Assembly: GCA_002336895.1 (NCBI GenBank)
Contig: DDFC01000011.1
Span: 111,481-175,480 of the forward strand
Direction of reading: 5' to 3'
Source of the DNA: Verrucomicrobiaceae bacterium UBA1938
GTDB taxonomy: Bacteria > Verrucomicrobiota > Verrucomicrobiia > Verrucomicrobiales > Verrucomicrobiaceae
Length of the DNA: 64,000 nucleotides
The notes below the pieces were generated by a model. It was not told where the DNA came from, searched no databases, and saw only the letters and a list, made by a program, of their open reading frames with translations. Each line of letters begins with the position of its first letter. Position 1 is the first letter of the stretch. Positions 49,762 to 57,953 of the stretch are shown piece after piece. Position numbers and translations under genes: made by a program.

Positions 49762-51126
49762 TCAGCTCGCCGCCTTGGCCGGTGCCATCATCGGCATCAC
49801 CTTCGCGCCCTGAGTGTACTTCCGCTCCACCATCTTCGTTGTGCGGTGCCCGCCGCCAGCCGCTGCCACTTCCACGCCCTTCTCATCGCGGTATTGCTGC
49901 AGCCGCATGTGTCGCTTCAGGTAGCTCTTGAGGCTCCCCGTCACCCCGTGCTTAGTCAGCCAGCCGTTGTAGGCCCGCCAGATCTCCTCAGCCTCCGTCT
50001 TGTGCCGCGCCCCTAGAAGGCTGTCAACCGTCCCCACCGCCAGCAGCGCCGCCACAGCGTCGGCATCCACCGGAACGCGCACCGGCACTCCACCCTTGGC
50101 AGCCGGCAGTGTGATTATCCCGGACTTGTCGGGCATCACTGTCAGCGCGTCCCCCTTCAGTCCTCGGATCGTCACAGGCCGCGCCCCGGTCCAGCTCACG
50201 ATCACCTCCCAAGCCCACACTTTCGGCTCTTCCGTCTGCAGTCGCGCTGCATCCCTCTGCAGCGCCTCCACAGCCACCGCATCCATCTCCCGGTGCCCCT
50301 CCGGGGCTCGCAGATCCACGCTGAACTCGAGGAACTCACTCAGGTCCGGCAGCTCCAGCCCCACCAGATACTCACGGGCATTCGCAAACACAGCCTTCGC
50401 GCATCGCAGGTAGGTCTTGATCGTCGTGTTGCATTCCATCTCCGTCGTCTTGTCCACGCCCGGAAACACCCTTTTGGCCAGCACCTTCATCAGCTCCTCG
50501 TTGTCCTCCACCTTGGGCCACGTCGTGTCCTCAGGCAGTCTGTTGGCGGCCAGGTCCCTCCGCAGCCGTGCCCAGCCATCCGCAGGCGTGCCGCCTTTCT
50601 TGGCCCATCCACGGCGCCAGTGCTCCTGCCGCATGCGCACCCAGCCCAGCAGGTTGGCACGCGTGAAAACCGCATCAGACACCTCAACGGTGCTCTCGTG
50701 GCGGCCCGTGAGCTCCGTGAAGATGGCCTTCAGTCGCTGCCAGTTCTTGGTGTAGTCACTCTTCCCCGGCGGCACATTCACCATATACACCCGCCCCAGC
50801 TCATCCAGCATCACAGAGCGCGCCCCCTTCACCAAAGCCTCCATCTCCTCGAGCTTGCCCTTCCTCATCGCCTCCAGCCGCGTCTTCATCACCGTCTCCG
50901 CCCAAATTTTCACATCTCGCAGCCCATCCGCCACCGGATACATCGGCCCCGCCGATTCCTCCCAAGTCTGCCCACCCACATGAAACCTCACCCACCAGTT
51001 GGGCTTATAGGCAGGCTTGTCAGGGGCCTCCCACTCCGACCGCGCCCGCTTTTGTTCATAAAACCTCGCCCGTCCATACCTGCAGATGAGCTGATTCTTG
51101 GCTGCTTCGTTCTTTTTGGCTTTCAT
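49762..51126 (-). CDS. int: Tyrosine-recombinase integrase
   Basis: 454 aa from the ATG at 51126. C-terminal catalytic domain with SWTGARPVTIRG (Arg316), a Lys in the AKGG beta-turn (~344), YLKRHMR in place of the canonical HxLRH (His replaced by Tyr, Arg405 kept), and GGGHRTTKMVERKY with His427 and nucleophile Tyr437 ten residues apart. The N-terminal half has core-binding-type helices. It lies 162 nt from tRNA-Phe, next to attR, as expected for a tRNA-targeting integrase. Start chosen at MKAKKNEAAK. Confidence 0.85.
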   Translation of the reverse strand: MKAKKNEAAKNQLICRYGRARFYEQKRARSEWEAPDKPAYKPNWWVRFHVGGQTWEESAGPMYPVADGLRDVKIWAETVMKTRLEAMRKGKLEEMEALVKGARSVMLDELGRVYMVNVPPGKSDYTKNWQRLKAIFTELTGRHESTVEVSDAVFTRANLLGWVRMRQEHWRRGWAKKGGTPADGWARLRRDLAANRLPEDTTWPKVEDNEELMKVLAKRVFPGVDKTTEMECNTTIKTYLRCAKAVFANAREYLVGLELPDLSEFLEFSVDLRAPEGHREMDAVAVEALQRDAARLQTEEPKVWAWEVIVSWTGARPVTIRGLKGDALTVMPDKSGIITLPAAKGGVPVRVPVDADAVAALLAVGTVDSLLGARHKTEAEEIWRAYNGWLTKHGVTGSLKSYLKRHMRLQQYRDEKGVEVAAAGGGHRTTKMVERKYTQGAKVMPMMAPAKAAS

Positions 51127-51269
51127 GGCACTCAATCTGGCACACAAAAACGCGAGTGAAAACAACAGAAAACGCCAGAATGAAAAATAAATGACGGCTC
51201 AAATCGCCCGGAGCCTGGACACGCCAAACCCCGCTTTTGCGTAGGGGAAGCGGTCACTTTGACCGCTGA

Positions 51270-51288
51270 ACCTCTCGTTTTGAGAGGT
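51270..51288 (-). terminator. Phage-supplied hairpin after tRNA-Phe
   Basis: ACCTCTC (51270-51276) pairs with GAGAGGT (51282-51288) around GTTTT. In transcription direction it starts at the last base of the tRNA. It replaces the host hairpin now at attL, with the same CCTCT core but a different loop. Confidence 0.55.
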
Positions 51289-51333
51289 GGCTCGGGACGG
51301 AATCGAACCGCCGACACGGGGATTTTCAATCCC
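51283..51333. repeat. attR: 51-bp repeat within intact tRNA-Phe
   Basis: Exact match of 11021-11071. Differences begin immediately outside both ends (C versus G on the left, A versus C on the right). Contains the 3' 46 nt of tRNA-Phe. Confidence 0.95.
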
Positions 51334-51360
51334 CTGCTCTACCGACTGAGCTACCGAGCC
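51288..51360 (-). tRNA. tRNA-Phe (GAA), prophage attachment gene
   Basis: 73 nt, no encoded CCA. Acceptor GGCTCGG/CCGAGCC with discriminator A; D-arm GCTCAGTCGGTAGAGC; anticodon stem GGGGA/TCCCC with loop TTGAAAA, anticodon GAA; T-arm GGCGGTTCGATTCCGTC. The full gene is preserved after integration because the phage carries the 3' end. Confidence 0.96.
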
Positions 51361-51443
51361 TCGTTTGGGAGGGCCGGTATAGGAGCAAGGTTCAAACTAC
51401 GCGCAACGTGTTTTTCACATGTCTTGAAGAATACTTCGCCAGC

Positions 51444-51818
51444 TCACTTTCCTTTGGCCGCCATCGCCAGCAGCAGCCACCCGCCCATGAAGCTCAGCCC
51501 GCCGATCGGCGTCACATGCGCCAGCCATCCGATGCGCGTGTACGCCAGCAGATACAGAGAACCGCTGAACAGCACAAACCCCGCAAAAAACAGCCTCCAC
51601 GCCCACTTCATCAGCGGCTTGTCACTCGCCAGCAGCACCATCACCAGCAGCACAATGGAATATAGCTGATGATACTGCACCGCCGTCTGCCAGTGCGTCA
51701 GCTCTCCTGCGGCCACCAGTTTTTGATGCAGCTCTCCATGCGCCCCCTTGGCACCGAGCACGACGGAAAGAAAACCCACAAGAGCGGTAAGACGGAGACG
51801 GAAAGGATCAGGCTGCAT
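51444..51818 (-). CDS. DUF423 family membrane protein
   Basis: 124 aa from the ATG at 51818. Four hydrophobic helices, with family motifs: LGAKGAHGELHQKL (~22-35), WQTAVQYHQLYSIVLL (~43-58), FFAGFVLFSGSLYLLA (~78-93) and ITPIGGLSFMGGW-like end (here VTPIGGLSFMGGWLLL, ~101-116). YgdD-like protein of unknown function at the inner membrane; size fits. An upstream in-frame extension reads as repeat-like DNA, so I rejected it. Confidence 0.85.
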   Translation of the reverse strand: MQPDPFRLRLTALVGFLSVVLGAKGAHGELHQKLVAAGELTHWQTAVQYHQLYSIVLLVMVLLASDKPLMKWAWRLFFAGFVLFSGSLYLLAYTRIGWLAHVTPIGGLSFMGGWLLLAMAAKGK

Positions 51819-52477
51819 GATTGGAAAGAAATACGCACGCAGCATGACGAATGCTGCACACTCCACAAGCACAGCCTGCTGCAGGATTGCCGCAGTGCCA
51901 GCCAGTGCTTGCATGCCCGCCATCCGTAGGATGGGTGTGGCGACAGACCGCCCGTCCATCAGCGTTCCGCCAACATCGGGGCGTGCGAACACCCTCGTGG
52001 TCCGACGCTTCGGCGGAGAAAGTTGTGGAGCAAAGCAGCGGTTGCGATGTCAAACACATCCAACCTGCCACCGGAGTGCCACGCTGCCCGTGCACAAGCA
52101 TGCTCAGACCTGTTTTCAATTGAGCGTGATGTTAGTCTCCCTGTTTTTAGACCAGTTCTCGAAAAGATTGTCATATTGAACCGGCGAGCGCAGCGGCCCC
52201 AGTGGCAAGGCGGGAGCGCCGCCTGCTATTCGAAAATAACAGGCAAGCGACTAACGCAGCCAATGGGGCCGCTCCGCCGTCCGGGCAATGTGACAAGATT
52301 TTTGAGAGGTGGTCTAGCACCAAAGGTGCGGCCTATCGCAGCCTAGGGCCTGCCGAGCCTCAGCGAGGCCGCCCTAGGTTGCTGCACCAAGAAGCCGGGC
52401 AGCAAACCCATCGCCCTCTTTCCACACCGCACCCACCAGCAGCGTCCCCCCGCCACTCCGCCGCAGGTCCGCGCCCT
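51819..52477. other. Gene-free region with degenerate repeat DNA and two large hairpins
   Basis: No plausible gene. 51840-52130 is GC-rich and repeat-like. Two structured units follow: GCGGCCCCA (52193-52201) with TGGGGCCGC (52264-52272) enclosing an inner CCTGCTATT/AATAACAGG hairpin, and a 64-nt unit at 52325-52388 (GGTGC/GCACC, then CCTAGGGC/GCCCTAGG, then GCCTC/GAGGC at the tip). Confidence 0.55.
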
Positions 52478-53125
52478 TTACACTCCCCGCGCCTCGGCCA
52501 CAAACCTCGCCACCATCATGAGATCCTTGCTGCCAGGATGCGACTCCACACCGCTCGCCACATCCACCGCCACCGGGTGCGTCTGCTCCACCGCCTGCCG
52601 CACATTGTCAGGCGTCAGTCCGCCGGAGAGCAGGATCTGCTTCTGCGGAAACATCTCCTGCGCACGCACCGCCAGTTCCCACGGAAAGGCGTGCCCGCCT
52701 CCGCCATAGGTCCCGGGATTGTACGCATCCAGCAGGATCGCCGTGCAGGGGTACTCGCCTATCTGCGCCAGAGAGGCCGCATCGCGCACCTGCAGCGCCT
52801 TGATCACGTTCACACCGCGCTCCATCAGCGCCCCCACCTGCGCCGGTGTTTCATCACCGTGCAGTTGCAGTGCTTGAAACAGCCCGCTGGAGATCGCCCC
52901 GTCCAGCAGCGCATCGTCAGGATTCACCAGCACCGCCACCAGCGCATTCTTGGCAGCAACCTTTGGCAGAGACTTCACCGCCGTCTCCAGCGGCATGTGC
53001 CGCTTTGACTTCGGCCACAGATTGATGCCCACCGCATCCGCCCCAAGGGCAAACAGCACACCCGCCTGCTCCGGCTGGGTGATGCCGCAGACTTTGATGT
53101 TGAGACGGGAGGGATCAGGAAACAT
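52478..53125 (-). CDS. trpF: Phosphoribosylanthranilate isomerase
   Basis: 215 aa, tryptophan biosynthesis (PRA to CdRP), TIM barrel. Signature KVCGITQPEQA (~11-21, catalytic Cys), AVGINLWPKSKRH (~31-43), LQLHGDE (~86-92), ILLDAY (~130-135), and LSGGLTPDNVRQAV (~166-179) with VDVASGVESHPGSKD (~188-202) for phosphate binding. Asp in LLDAY is the expected acid. Length and motifs are complete. No other trp gene is adjacent. Confidence 0.95.
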   Translation of the reverse strand: MFPDPSRLNIKVCGITQPEQAGVLFALGADAVGINLWPKSKRHMPLETAVKSLPKVAAKNALVAVLVNPDDALLDGAISSGLFQALQLHGDETPAQVGALMERGVNVIKALQVRDAASLAQIGEYPCTAILLDAYNPGTYGGGGHAFPWELAVRAQEMFPQKQILLSGGLTPDNVRQAVEQTHPVAVDVASGVESHPGSKDLMMVARFVAEARGV

Positions 53126-53573
53126 GAGGGGGAAAAGGTGGCAGCGCCGGGCTGGAGCGCGCGGGCAGCAGGGTGGACGTCACAGACAGCAGCACATCGA
53201 GCTTGGGCGGCAGCGGAATGCTCCCGCGCACACGCACGTCGCGCTGCAGTTCTTGATAACGCATCATATCCGCAGGCTGCACCAAAAAGATGACCGGCGG
53301 CGCGGCATGCACCCCGGGATGCACCAGCGGGTAGGCCTTGCTCAGCAGCCGGTCCAGCATGTCCCCAGCCATGTCCGGCAGCGGCAGGGAGAAAAGAAAG
53401 AGCGAGTACTCGCGGCGCAGCGCCATCTCAAAGGCACGCTCCCCGCTGGGTGCATCGTCCACCTCGCACACACGGAATGCCTGCAGCGCCTCGCGGATCA
53501 CGCGTCGGTAGGGCAGGCTCTCCTCTGCCAGCAGGACTCGCGGAGCGGCTGGGGGTACCGGAGGCGTGTGCAT
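53115..53573 (-). CDS. Degenerate response-regulator receiver domain
   Basis: 152 aa. Begins RVLLAEESLPYRRVIREAL, the usual receiver start, and the acidic cluster reads AEE. At the phospho-acceptor strand the sequence is SLFLFSLPLPDMAGD: where an Asp is expected there is Ser, so phosphotransfer is unlikely. Later VIFLVQPAD and a KLD near the end are receiver-like. Ends with a Pro-rich tail that overlaps trpF by 11 nt. Probably a phosphorylation-independent binding domain. Confidence 0.6.
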   Translation of the reverse strand: MHTPPVPPAAPRVLLAEESLPYRRVIREALQAFRVCEVDDAPSGERAFEMALRREYSLFLFSLPLPDMAGDMLDRLLSKAYPLVHPGVHAAPPVIFLVQPADMMRYQELQRDVRVRGSIPLPPKLDVLLSVTSTLLPARSSPALPPFPPHVS

Positions 53574-53584
53574 GGAAAGCGCCT

Positions 53585-54112
53585 TCAGCTTTCAGGATAC
53601 ACCGCCACGGCCATCACACCCTCGCTAGGCAGCCATCCCACCACTTCCACACGTTGCGGCTTGGCGCTGGCACCCATGCCTTTGCGCACGGTTTCCAAAA
53701 CCTTCTTCTTCGTGTCCTCATCCACCGTGGAGCCAAACAGCCCTGCGAGGTCTGAGAGCATCGGCGCGGGTGCGCTCACACCACCCGCCGTGGTCACAGG
53801 TGTGCGGGTCTGGCCACAGGCCAGAATCGTATCGCGGATCGCCTCTGGCGTCATCGTGCCAGACACCACCACCAGTCGGCGCAGACGCGTGTCTGCCGTG
53901 GGAGCCATCACGATGGCCGGTGCGGCCGCAGGTGCAGCCGTGCTCACCGGGGGCTTGATGGACTTGGACGGCTTTAAAAAACCACGCGGCCCATCTGCAC
54001 TGCGAACACCTCCCACCGGCCCGAGAGACTGCGGCAGCATGGGCTCCTCTGCCTGCAGGGCAGAAGCGGAGACAAGACAAACAGCGGCCAGGGAAACGAA
54101 GGGGAATTTCAC
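53585..54112 (-). CDS. Secreted protein of unknown function
   Basis: 175 aa. Signal peptide MKFPFVSLAAVCLVSASALQA, then a Pro/Ala-rich linker (~25-70) and a compact C-terminal part with LRRLVVVSGTMTPEAIRDTI, EDTKKKVLETVRKG and VEVVGWLPSEGVMAVAVYP. No recognised family. Its stop is 11 nt before the receiver-like gene start, so they may be co-expressed. Confidence 0.65.
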   Translation of the reverse strand: MKFPFVSLAAVCLVSASALQAEEPMLPQSLGPVGGVRSADGPRGFLKPSKSIKPPVSTAAPAAAPAIVMAPTADTRLRRLVVVSGTMTPEAIRDTILACGQTRTPVTTAGGVSAPAPMLSDLAGLFGSTVDEDTKKKVLETVRKGMGASAKPQRVEVVGWLPSEGVMAVAVYPES

Positions 54113-54224
54113 GAAAGAGCGCGGTTTTTATCATGCCGCCTTCCGGGAGACAATGACAAAAGTGAGAAAGGGGGGGAATTCCTGCTTCCAGAGGGTAAAG
54201 CCCGCTCCGGATGCACGGCCATTC

Positions 54225-54515
54225 TTACATCTCCTGAAGCCGCCGCCCAATCGTCTCCTCGGATTGCCGGAGATCCATCACCGCCCCCACGAGCACGCGC
54301 CTACCCACCACCGTGTAGAAGATGCCAAAATTCGTCTTGGTAACCACCAGCCGTCGAATGCGCCCGTCGCATTGCTGCGGCCCGGCCTCCGGGAACATTC
54401 GTAAAATCCCCAGCGAGTGATCCACCCGTTGATAAATTCTCTCGCCCTGCACGGCATAAATGCTCAGCAAATCGCTCTGCGCCCCTTGCAGGAGCACGAT
54501 CTCACTCAGGCTCAC
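54225..54515 (-). CDS. ParE/RelE-type toxin
   Basis: 96 aa. SLSEIVLLQGAQSDLLSIY, then GERIYQRVDHSLGILRMFPEAGPQ, RIRRLVVTKTNFGIFYTVVGRRVLVGAVMDLRQ (read in parts) follow the ParE/RelE fold: N-terminal beta strand and helices, FPExGP turn, R and Y in the last strands. Overlaps the antitoxin stop by ATGA. Target (gyrase or ribosome) cannot be told; the FPExGP turn favours ParE. Confidence 0.8.
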   Translation of the reverse strand: MSLSEIVLLQGAQSDLLSIYAVQGERIYQRVDHSLGILRMFPEAGPQQCDGRIRRLVVTKTNFGIFYTVVGRRVLVGAVMDLRQSEETIGRRLQEM

Positions 54516-54730
54516 GGCAGTTGAAAGCGGCGTTTAAACTGCTCAAGCGTCATCGCCGTGCTCGGGTCACGCTCAAAATCCGCAAACCTCTCCTCCACGA
54601 TCTTCAGGATCGCAGGATTCGCGGGCAGTTCCGCCTGACGCTCGTCCACCTCATCCCACAGTTCGACAGCGAGACTCCATTTTTGCTCCAGGCTAAGAGC
54701 CGCGATGGCGGGCAGGGTTTCGACGATCAT
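54512..54730 (-). CDS. Antitoxin of the ParE-type module (addiction module component family)
   Basis: 72 aa from the ATG at 54730. MIVETLPAIAALSLEQKWSL, then LWDEVDERQAELPANPAIL and ERFADFERDPSTAMTLEQF. The layout (LSxxEKxxLxxELWDSL-type helix, then WxxExxxRxxxxxxG-type spacing) matches the TIGR02574 antitoxin family that pairs with ParE toxins. Upstream of and overlapping the toxin gene, the usual order. Confidence 0.78.
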   Translation of the reverse strand: MIVETLPAIAALSLEQKWSLAVELWDEVDERQAELPANPAILKIVEERFADFERDPSTAMTLEQFKRRFQLP

Positions 54731-54863
54731 GCACAAAAGCTGCCATCAAATTTCATTCGGACAACTCAGTTCTTCTGCGGCCGCCGCCGGCTTTTTGCCC
54801 AGCTGGATCGCACCTTTGCGGCGCACTTGAAGACTTCCCCGCCATGCCTCATCGTTCCCACCC

Positions 54864-56351
54864 ATGACCCGCCGCCGCCTGCTCCAAACCGCTGCCGCAG
54901 CAGCCGCGCTCCCTGCCTCATGTGGGAAAAAACACCTGCCTCCCCCGACCTATGCCACGCTGGCAGACCTCGCTGCCCTGCTCAGCTCCGGGCAGACCAC
55001 GCCTCCGCTCCTGGCGGAGCAGTGCCTCGCTCGCATCGCTCAGTTCGACAAATCGGGTCCGCGTATCAATGCCATCATCGAGCTCAACCCGGCGGCACGC
55101 ACCCTCGCCACCACCTGCGGCCCCGGCCCGCTGCACGGACTGCCCATCCTCATCAAAGACAACATTGAAACCGCCGATGACATGCACACCACCGCAGGCT
55201 CCCTGGCCCTGCGCACACATCGGCCCGCTAAGGACGCGCCCCTCGTGCAGCGGCTGCGCGCCGCAGGAGCCGTCATTCTCGGCAAAACCAACCTCAGCGA
55301 GTGGGCCAACATCCGCTCCCCCCATTCCACCAGCGGCTGGAGCGCACGCGGTGGCCTCACCCGCAATCCCCACCGCCTCACCCACAGCGCCAGCGGTTCC
55401 AGCTCCGGCTCCGCAGCAGCCGTCGCCGCAGGCCTCGCCCCCGCCGCCATCGGCACCGAAACCAACGGCTCCATCGTCAGCCCCGCCAGCGCCTGCGGCA
55501 TCGTCGGGTTCAAGCCCACCGTCGGCCTCATCAGCGGCGCAGGCATCATCCCCATCACCCACTGGCAGGACACCGCCGGGCCCATGACGCTCACCGTGCA
55601 GGATGCCGCCCTGCTCATGCAAACCCTCGCGGACAACTTCACCGTCGATTTGCAACCTGACGCCCTCAAAGGCGCACGCCTCGGCGTCATGCGCAGCCAC
55701 TGTGGCAAGAACCCGCAGGTGCTCGCCCTCTTTGAAGCCTCCCTCGAAAAACTCCGCGCCGCCGGTGCCATCATCATCGATCCCGTCAAACTTCCCAATG
55801 CGCGCGAGGCAGGCTCCCTCGCCTGGAAGGCCATGCTCATCGAGCTGCGTCAGGATCTCAACGCCTACCTCGCTCAGCGCGGCGGCGACGTCCGCACCCT
55901 CGCCGAGCTCATCGCCTTCAATGAAAAGCACAGCGACACCGAGATGCCGCACTTCGGCCAGGAGTTCTTCGTGCAGGCAGAAAAACTCGGCATGCCCGAC
56001 ATCATCGCCGCAGGAGCAGCATCCCGCGCCGAGGCCCGCCGCCTCGCCGGCCCCGACGGCATCGACGCCGCCCTCAGGGAGCACCGCCTCGACGCCCTCA
56101 TCTGCCCCACCAACGACCCCGTCGGCAAAATCGACCTCGCCCACGGCGACACCCACGAGCGCGTCGCCAGCACCCCCGCCGCCGTCGCCGGTTACCCCCA
56201 CCTCACCGTCCCCCTCGGCTTCGTCGAAAACCTCCCCATCGGCTTCTCCTTCATTGGCACCGCCAACACCGACGCCCACATCCTCTCCCTCGGCCACGCC
56301 TTCGAACAACTCACACAAGCCAGACGCGCCCCCGAGTTCCACGAAGCCTAA
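54864..56351 (+). CDS. Amidase (amidase-signature family), Tat/lipoprotein export
   Basis: 495 aa. The start MTRRRLLQTAAAAAALPASC has a twin-arginine motif and a lipobox-like PASC. Amidase-signature catalytic triad: Lys in PILIKDNI (~95), cis-Ser in SASGSSSGSAAAVAAG (~176), nucleophile Ser in GTETNGSIVSPAS (~200). The family's Gly/Ser-rich core and C-terminal AGYPHLTVPLGF are intact. Hydrolyses amides; substrate unknown (peptide-amide, fatty amide or similar). Export is unusual compared with GatA and rules out a tRNA-amidation role. Confidence 0.9.
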   Translation: MTRRRLLQTAAAAAALPASCGKKHLPPPTYATLADLAALLSSGQTTPPLLAEQCLARIAQFDKSGPRINAIIELNPAARTLATTCGPGPLHGLPILIKDNIETADDMHTTAGSLALRTHRPAKDAPLVQRLRAAGAVILGKTNLSEWANIRSPHSTSGWSARGGLTRNPHRLTHSASGSSSGSAAAVAAGLAPAAIGTETNGSIVSPASACGIVGFKPTVGLISGAGIIPITHWQDTAGPMTLTVQDAALLMQTLADNFTVDLQPDALKGARLGVMRSHCGKNPQVLALFEASLEKLRAAGAIIIDPVKLPNAREAGSLAWKAMLIELRQDLNAYLAQRGGDVRTLAELIAFNEKHSDTEMPHFGQEFFVQAEKLGMPDIIAAGAASRAEARRLAGPDGIDAALREHRLDALICPTNDPVGKIDLAHGDTHERVASTPAAVAGYPHLTVPLGFVENLPIGFSFIGTANTDAHILSLGHAFEQLTQARRAPEFHEA

Positions 56352-56545
56352 CACATCGCGGCTCTCTTCGTCCTCGTCCTCCTACTCGAACTCGTCCTCG
56401 ATCCACCAGCTCCGCAATCACCCTACCCATATCTGGCCCAGCCTGCTGGATTAATCAGCAAACAGCCGCGTCCCTCATCCATCTCTCTCAAAACCATCGC
56501 CCCTCGTCGGCATTCTCTGCGGCGTTCCCAATTCTGCGGTGTAAA
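56352..56545. other. Short non-coding gap
   Basis: No gene. A pyrimidine-rich TCGTCCTCGTCCTCCTACTCG stretch lies near 56368, a low-complexity run; nothing else is seen. Confidence 0.4.
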
Positions 56546-57022
56546 TCACCATTTCTCTGACTTGCCGCCATCGCTTCTCTCGTCAAACGGCAGATCACCT
56601 GCATGATCACGAACGAGCACCACATAGTTCACACGTCGGGCAGAGGGAACCAGAATAAACTCCCAGTCACAGAGGTCATTGTGTGCCAGCAACATCCAAG
56701 AGCCCGCATGCGGTTCCTTGGACAAATCCACATCTCCCAGATGAACCCATGGGTGCAGGGGCACATGCTCGATCATCCGCGTCAGGCCGTTCAGGTGAAT
56801 GAAGTCCTTCACATCCCCATCCGACTTCAAATCAATCGTTCCAAGGTACACCACCTCCGTCGGATGCTCCACCGCACTCATCACCGCGCCCGCCGGAACC
56901 TTCACCCCCGTCAACTTCGCCATCTCCCTCCATCCAGCAGGACGTCCCACCCAATAAAGAGCCAGCACCAGCGCGCCTAATAGCACGAGCGCGATAAGAC
57001 AGCCCTGTTTGGATTGGGTCAT
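56546..57022 (-). CDS. Membrane-anchored protein of unknown function
   Basis: 158 aa. One N-terminal transmembrane segment (CLIALVLLGALVLALYWVG, ~8-26). The rest is a soluble beta-rich domain (TEVVYLGTIDLKSDGDVKDF, HPWVHLGDVDL, WEFILVPSARRVNYVVLV) that would face the periplasm. No recognised family. Divergent or isolated relative to neighbours. Confidence 0.6.
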   Translation of the reverse strand: MTQSKQGCLIALVLLGALVLALYWVGRPAGWREMAKLTGVKVPAGAVMSAVEHPTEVVYLGTIDLKSDGDVKDFIHLNGLTRMIEHVPLHPWVHLGDVDLSKEPHAGSWMLLAHNDLCDWEFILVPSARRVNYVVLVRDHAGDLPFDERSDGGKSEKW

Positions 57023-57125
57023 GCGGTCAGAAGATTACCCGGTTTCAAGCATGCCATCTTCACAGCGCCAAAAACCACCGTCAACAACGGTCAACCATCG
57101 TCAACAACCGTCAACGGTTCCCCCC

Positions 57126-57878
57126 TCACCTCCTCCTCCCCTTCGGCACCCTCTCCTCCCGGTACTCCGCTGGCGTCAGCCCCATGATCCGGTGAAAGCA
57201 GCGCGTGAAATGCGCATGGTCATAGAACCCCAGCTCCGCCGCCAGCGCCGCCACCGTCTCCTCCGTCTCAGCCAGCCTTCGGCACGCAGCCTCCACTCGC
57301 ACGCGCAGCAGGTACTGCCGCGCCGATGAGCCAAACACACGGCGGAAGCTGCGGTCAAACTGGCTCTGCGAAAGCCCGCACATCCGCGCCATCTCCGCGC
57401 TGCTCAGCGCCTCGTCCGGGTGCTGGTGCATCTGATCGATCACCCGCGCAAACCGCGCCTCACCCGAGCTGCCGCTGCGCACCTGCTCCACCTGCCGCGA
57501 AAAGCCCGCGATGCCGATGATCACGCCTTTCTCGTCCCTCAGTGGTATCTTGCTGGAGATCACCAGTCGCGGAGAGCCCTCCGCCTCCGGCGCGCTTTCC
57601 AGCCGGTTCACGATCGGCCTGCCCGTGCTCATCACCACCTCGTCATCCTCCTGGTACTCCACCGCGCGGCTGTGCGGAAAGAAATCCAGGTCCGTCTTGC
57701 CGATCGCGTCCTTCTCGTGCTTCACGCCGCAGTAGTCGCACCCGCGCCGGTTCACCGCCATGAAGCGGCCCTTGCGGTCCTTGATGAAAAACGACATGTC
57801 CGGCACCAGATCAAAGAGCTTCGCCAGTTCCGCGCCGCTCACGCGCCGTAAAAATCCCTGTGGTGAAATCGCAGCCAT
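57126..57878 (-). CDS. PAS-sensor AraC-family regulator
   Basis: 250 aa. N-terminal PAS domain (~15-130): LFDLVPDMSFFIKDRKGRFMAVNR, with GCDYCG and IGKTDLDFFP, ending IGIAGFSRQVEQ. C-terminal AraC domain (~145-245) with two HTH motifs: SSAEMARMCGLSQSQFDRSF and VAALAAELGFYDHAHFTRCF, then GLTPAEYRE. A cytoplasmic ligand-sensing transcription regulator. Such PAS-AraC proteins are common near glycan-use genes in Verrucomicrobia; here the likely partner locus is downstream at 58434. Confidence 0.88.
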   Translation of the reverse strand: MAAISPQGFLRRVSGAELAKLFDLVPDMSFFIKDRKGRFMAVNRRGCDYCGVKHEKDAIGKTDLDFFPHSRAVEYQEDDEVVMSTGRPIVNRLESAPEAEGSPRLVISSKIPLRDEKGVIIGIAGFSRQVEQVRSGSSGEARFARVIDQMHQHPDEALSSAEMARMCGLSQSQFDRSFRRVFGSSARQYLLRVRVEAACRRLAETEETVAALAAELGFYDHAHFTRCFHRIMGLTPAEYREERVPKGRRR

Positions 57879-57953
57879 GATGCGCGTATTTTACACAAGC
57901 ATGCCACCCGCATGCAAGACGCCATTGCACCCGGCAGCGTATTCTCTCTCACC

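Larger units (their letters stand above)
11021..51333. mobile_element. Complete-looking prophage integrated in tRNA-Phe
   Basis: Bounded by an exact 51-bp direct repeat (11021-11071 and 51283-51333) from the 3' end of tRNA-Phe, so the excised circle would be 40262 bp. Genes for every stage are present: integrase, repressor, initiator, DnaB-like helicase, primase, large terminase, portal, scaffold, major capsid, lysis genes and fibre-like proteins. Apart from the repressor and one neighbour, all genes lie on the minus strand. No frameshift is seen in any core gene, so it may be inducible. There is no tape measure, tube or sheath gene, which suggests a short-tailed virion. Confidence 0.93.

Noticed and set aside
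51959..52174. 71- to 103-aa frames in the gap right of DUF423
   Set aside because: Repeat-like sequence open in several frames at once; no conserved domain or ribosome site.
54918..56354. 478-aa frame antisense to the amidase gene
   Set aside because: Gly/Ala/Val/Glu-biased antisense translation of a high-GC codon pattern; no motif, and the sense frame has a full catalytic triad.
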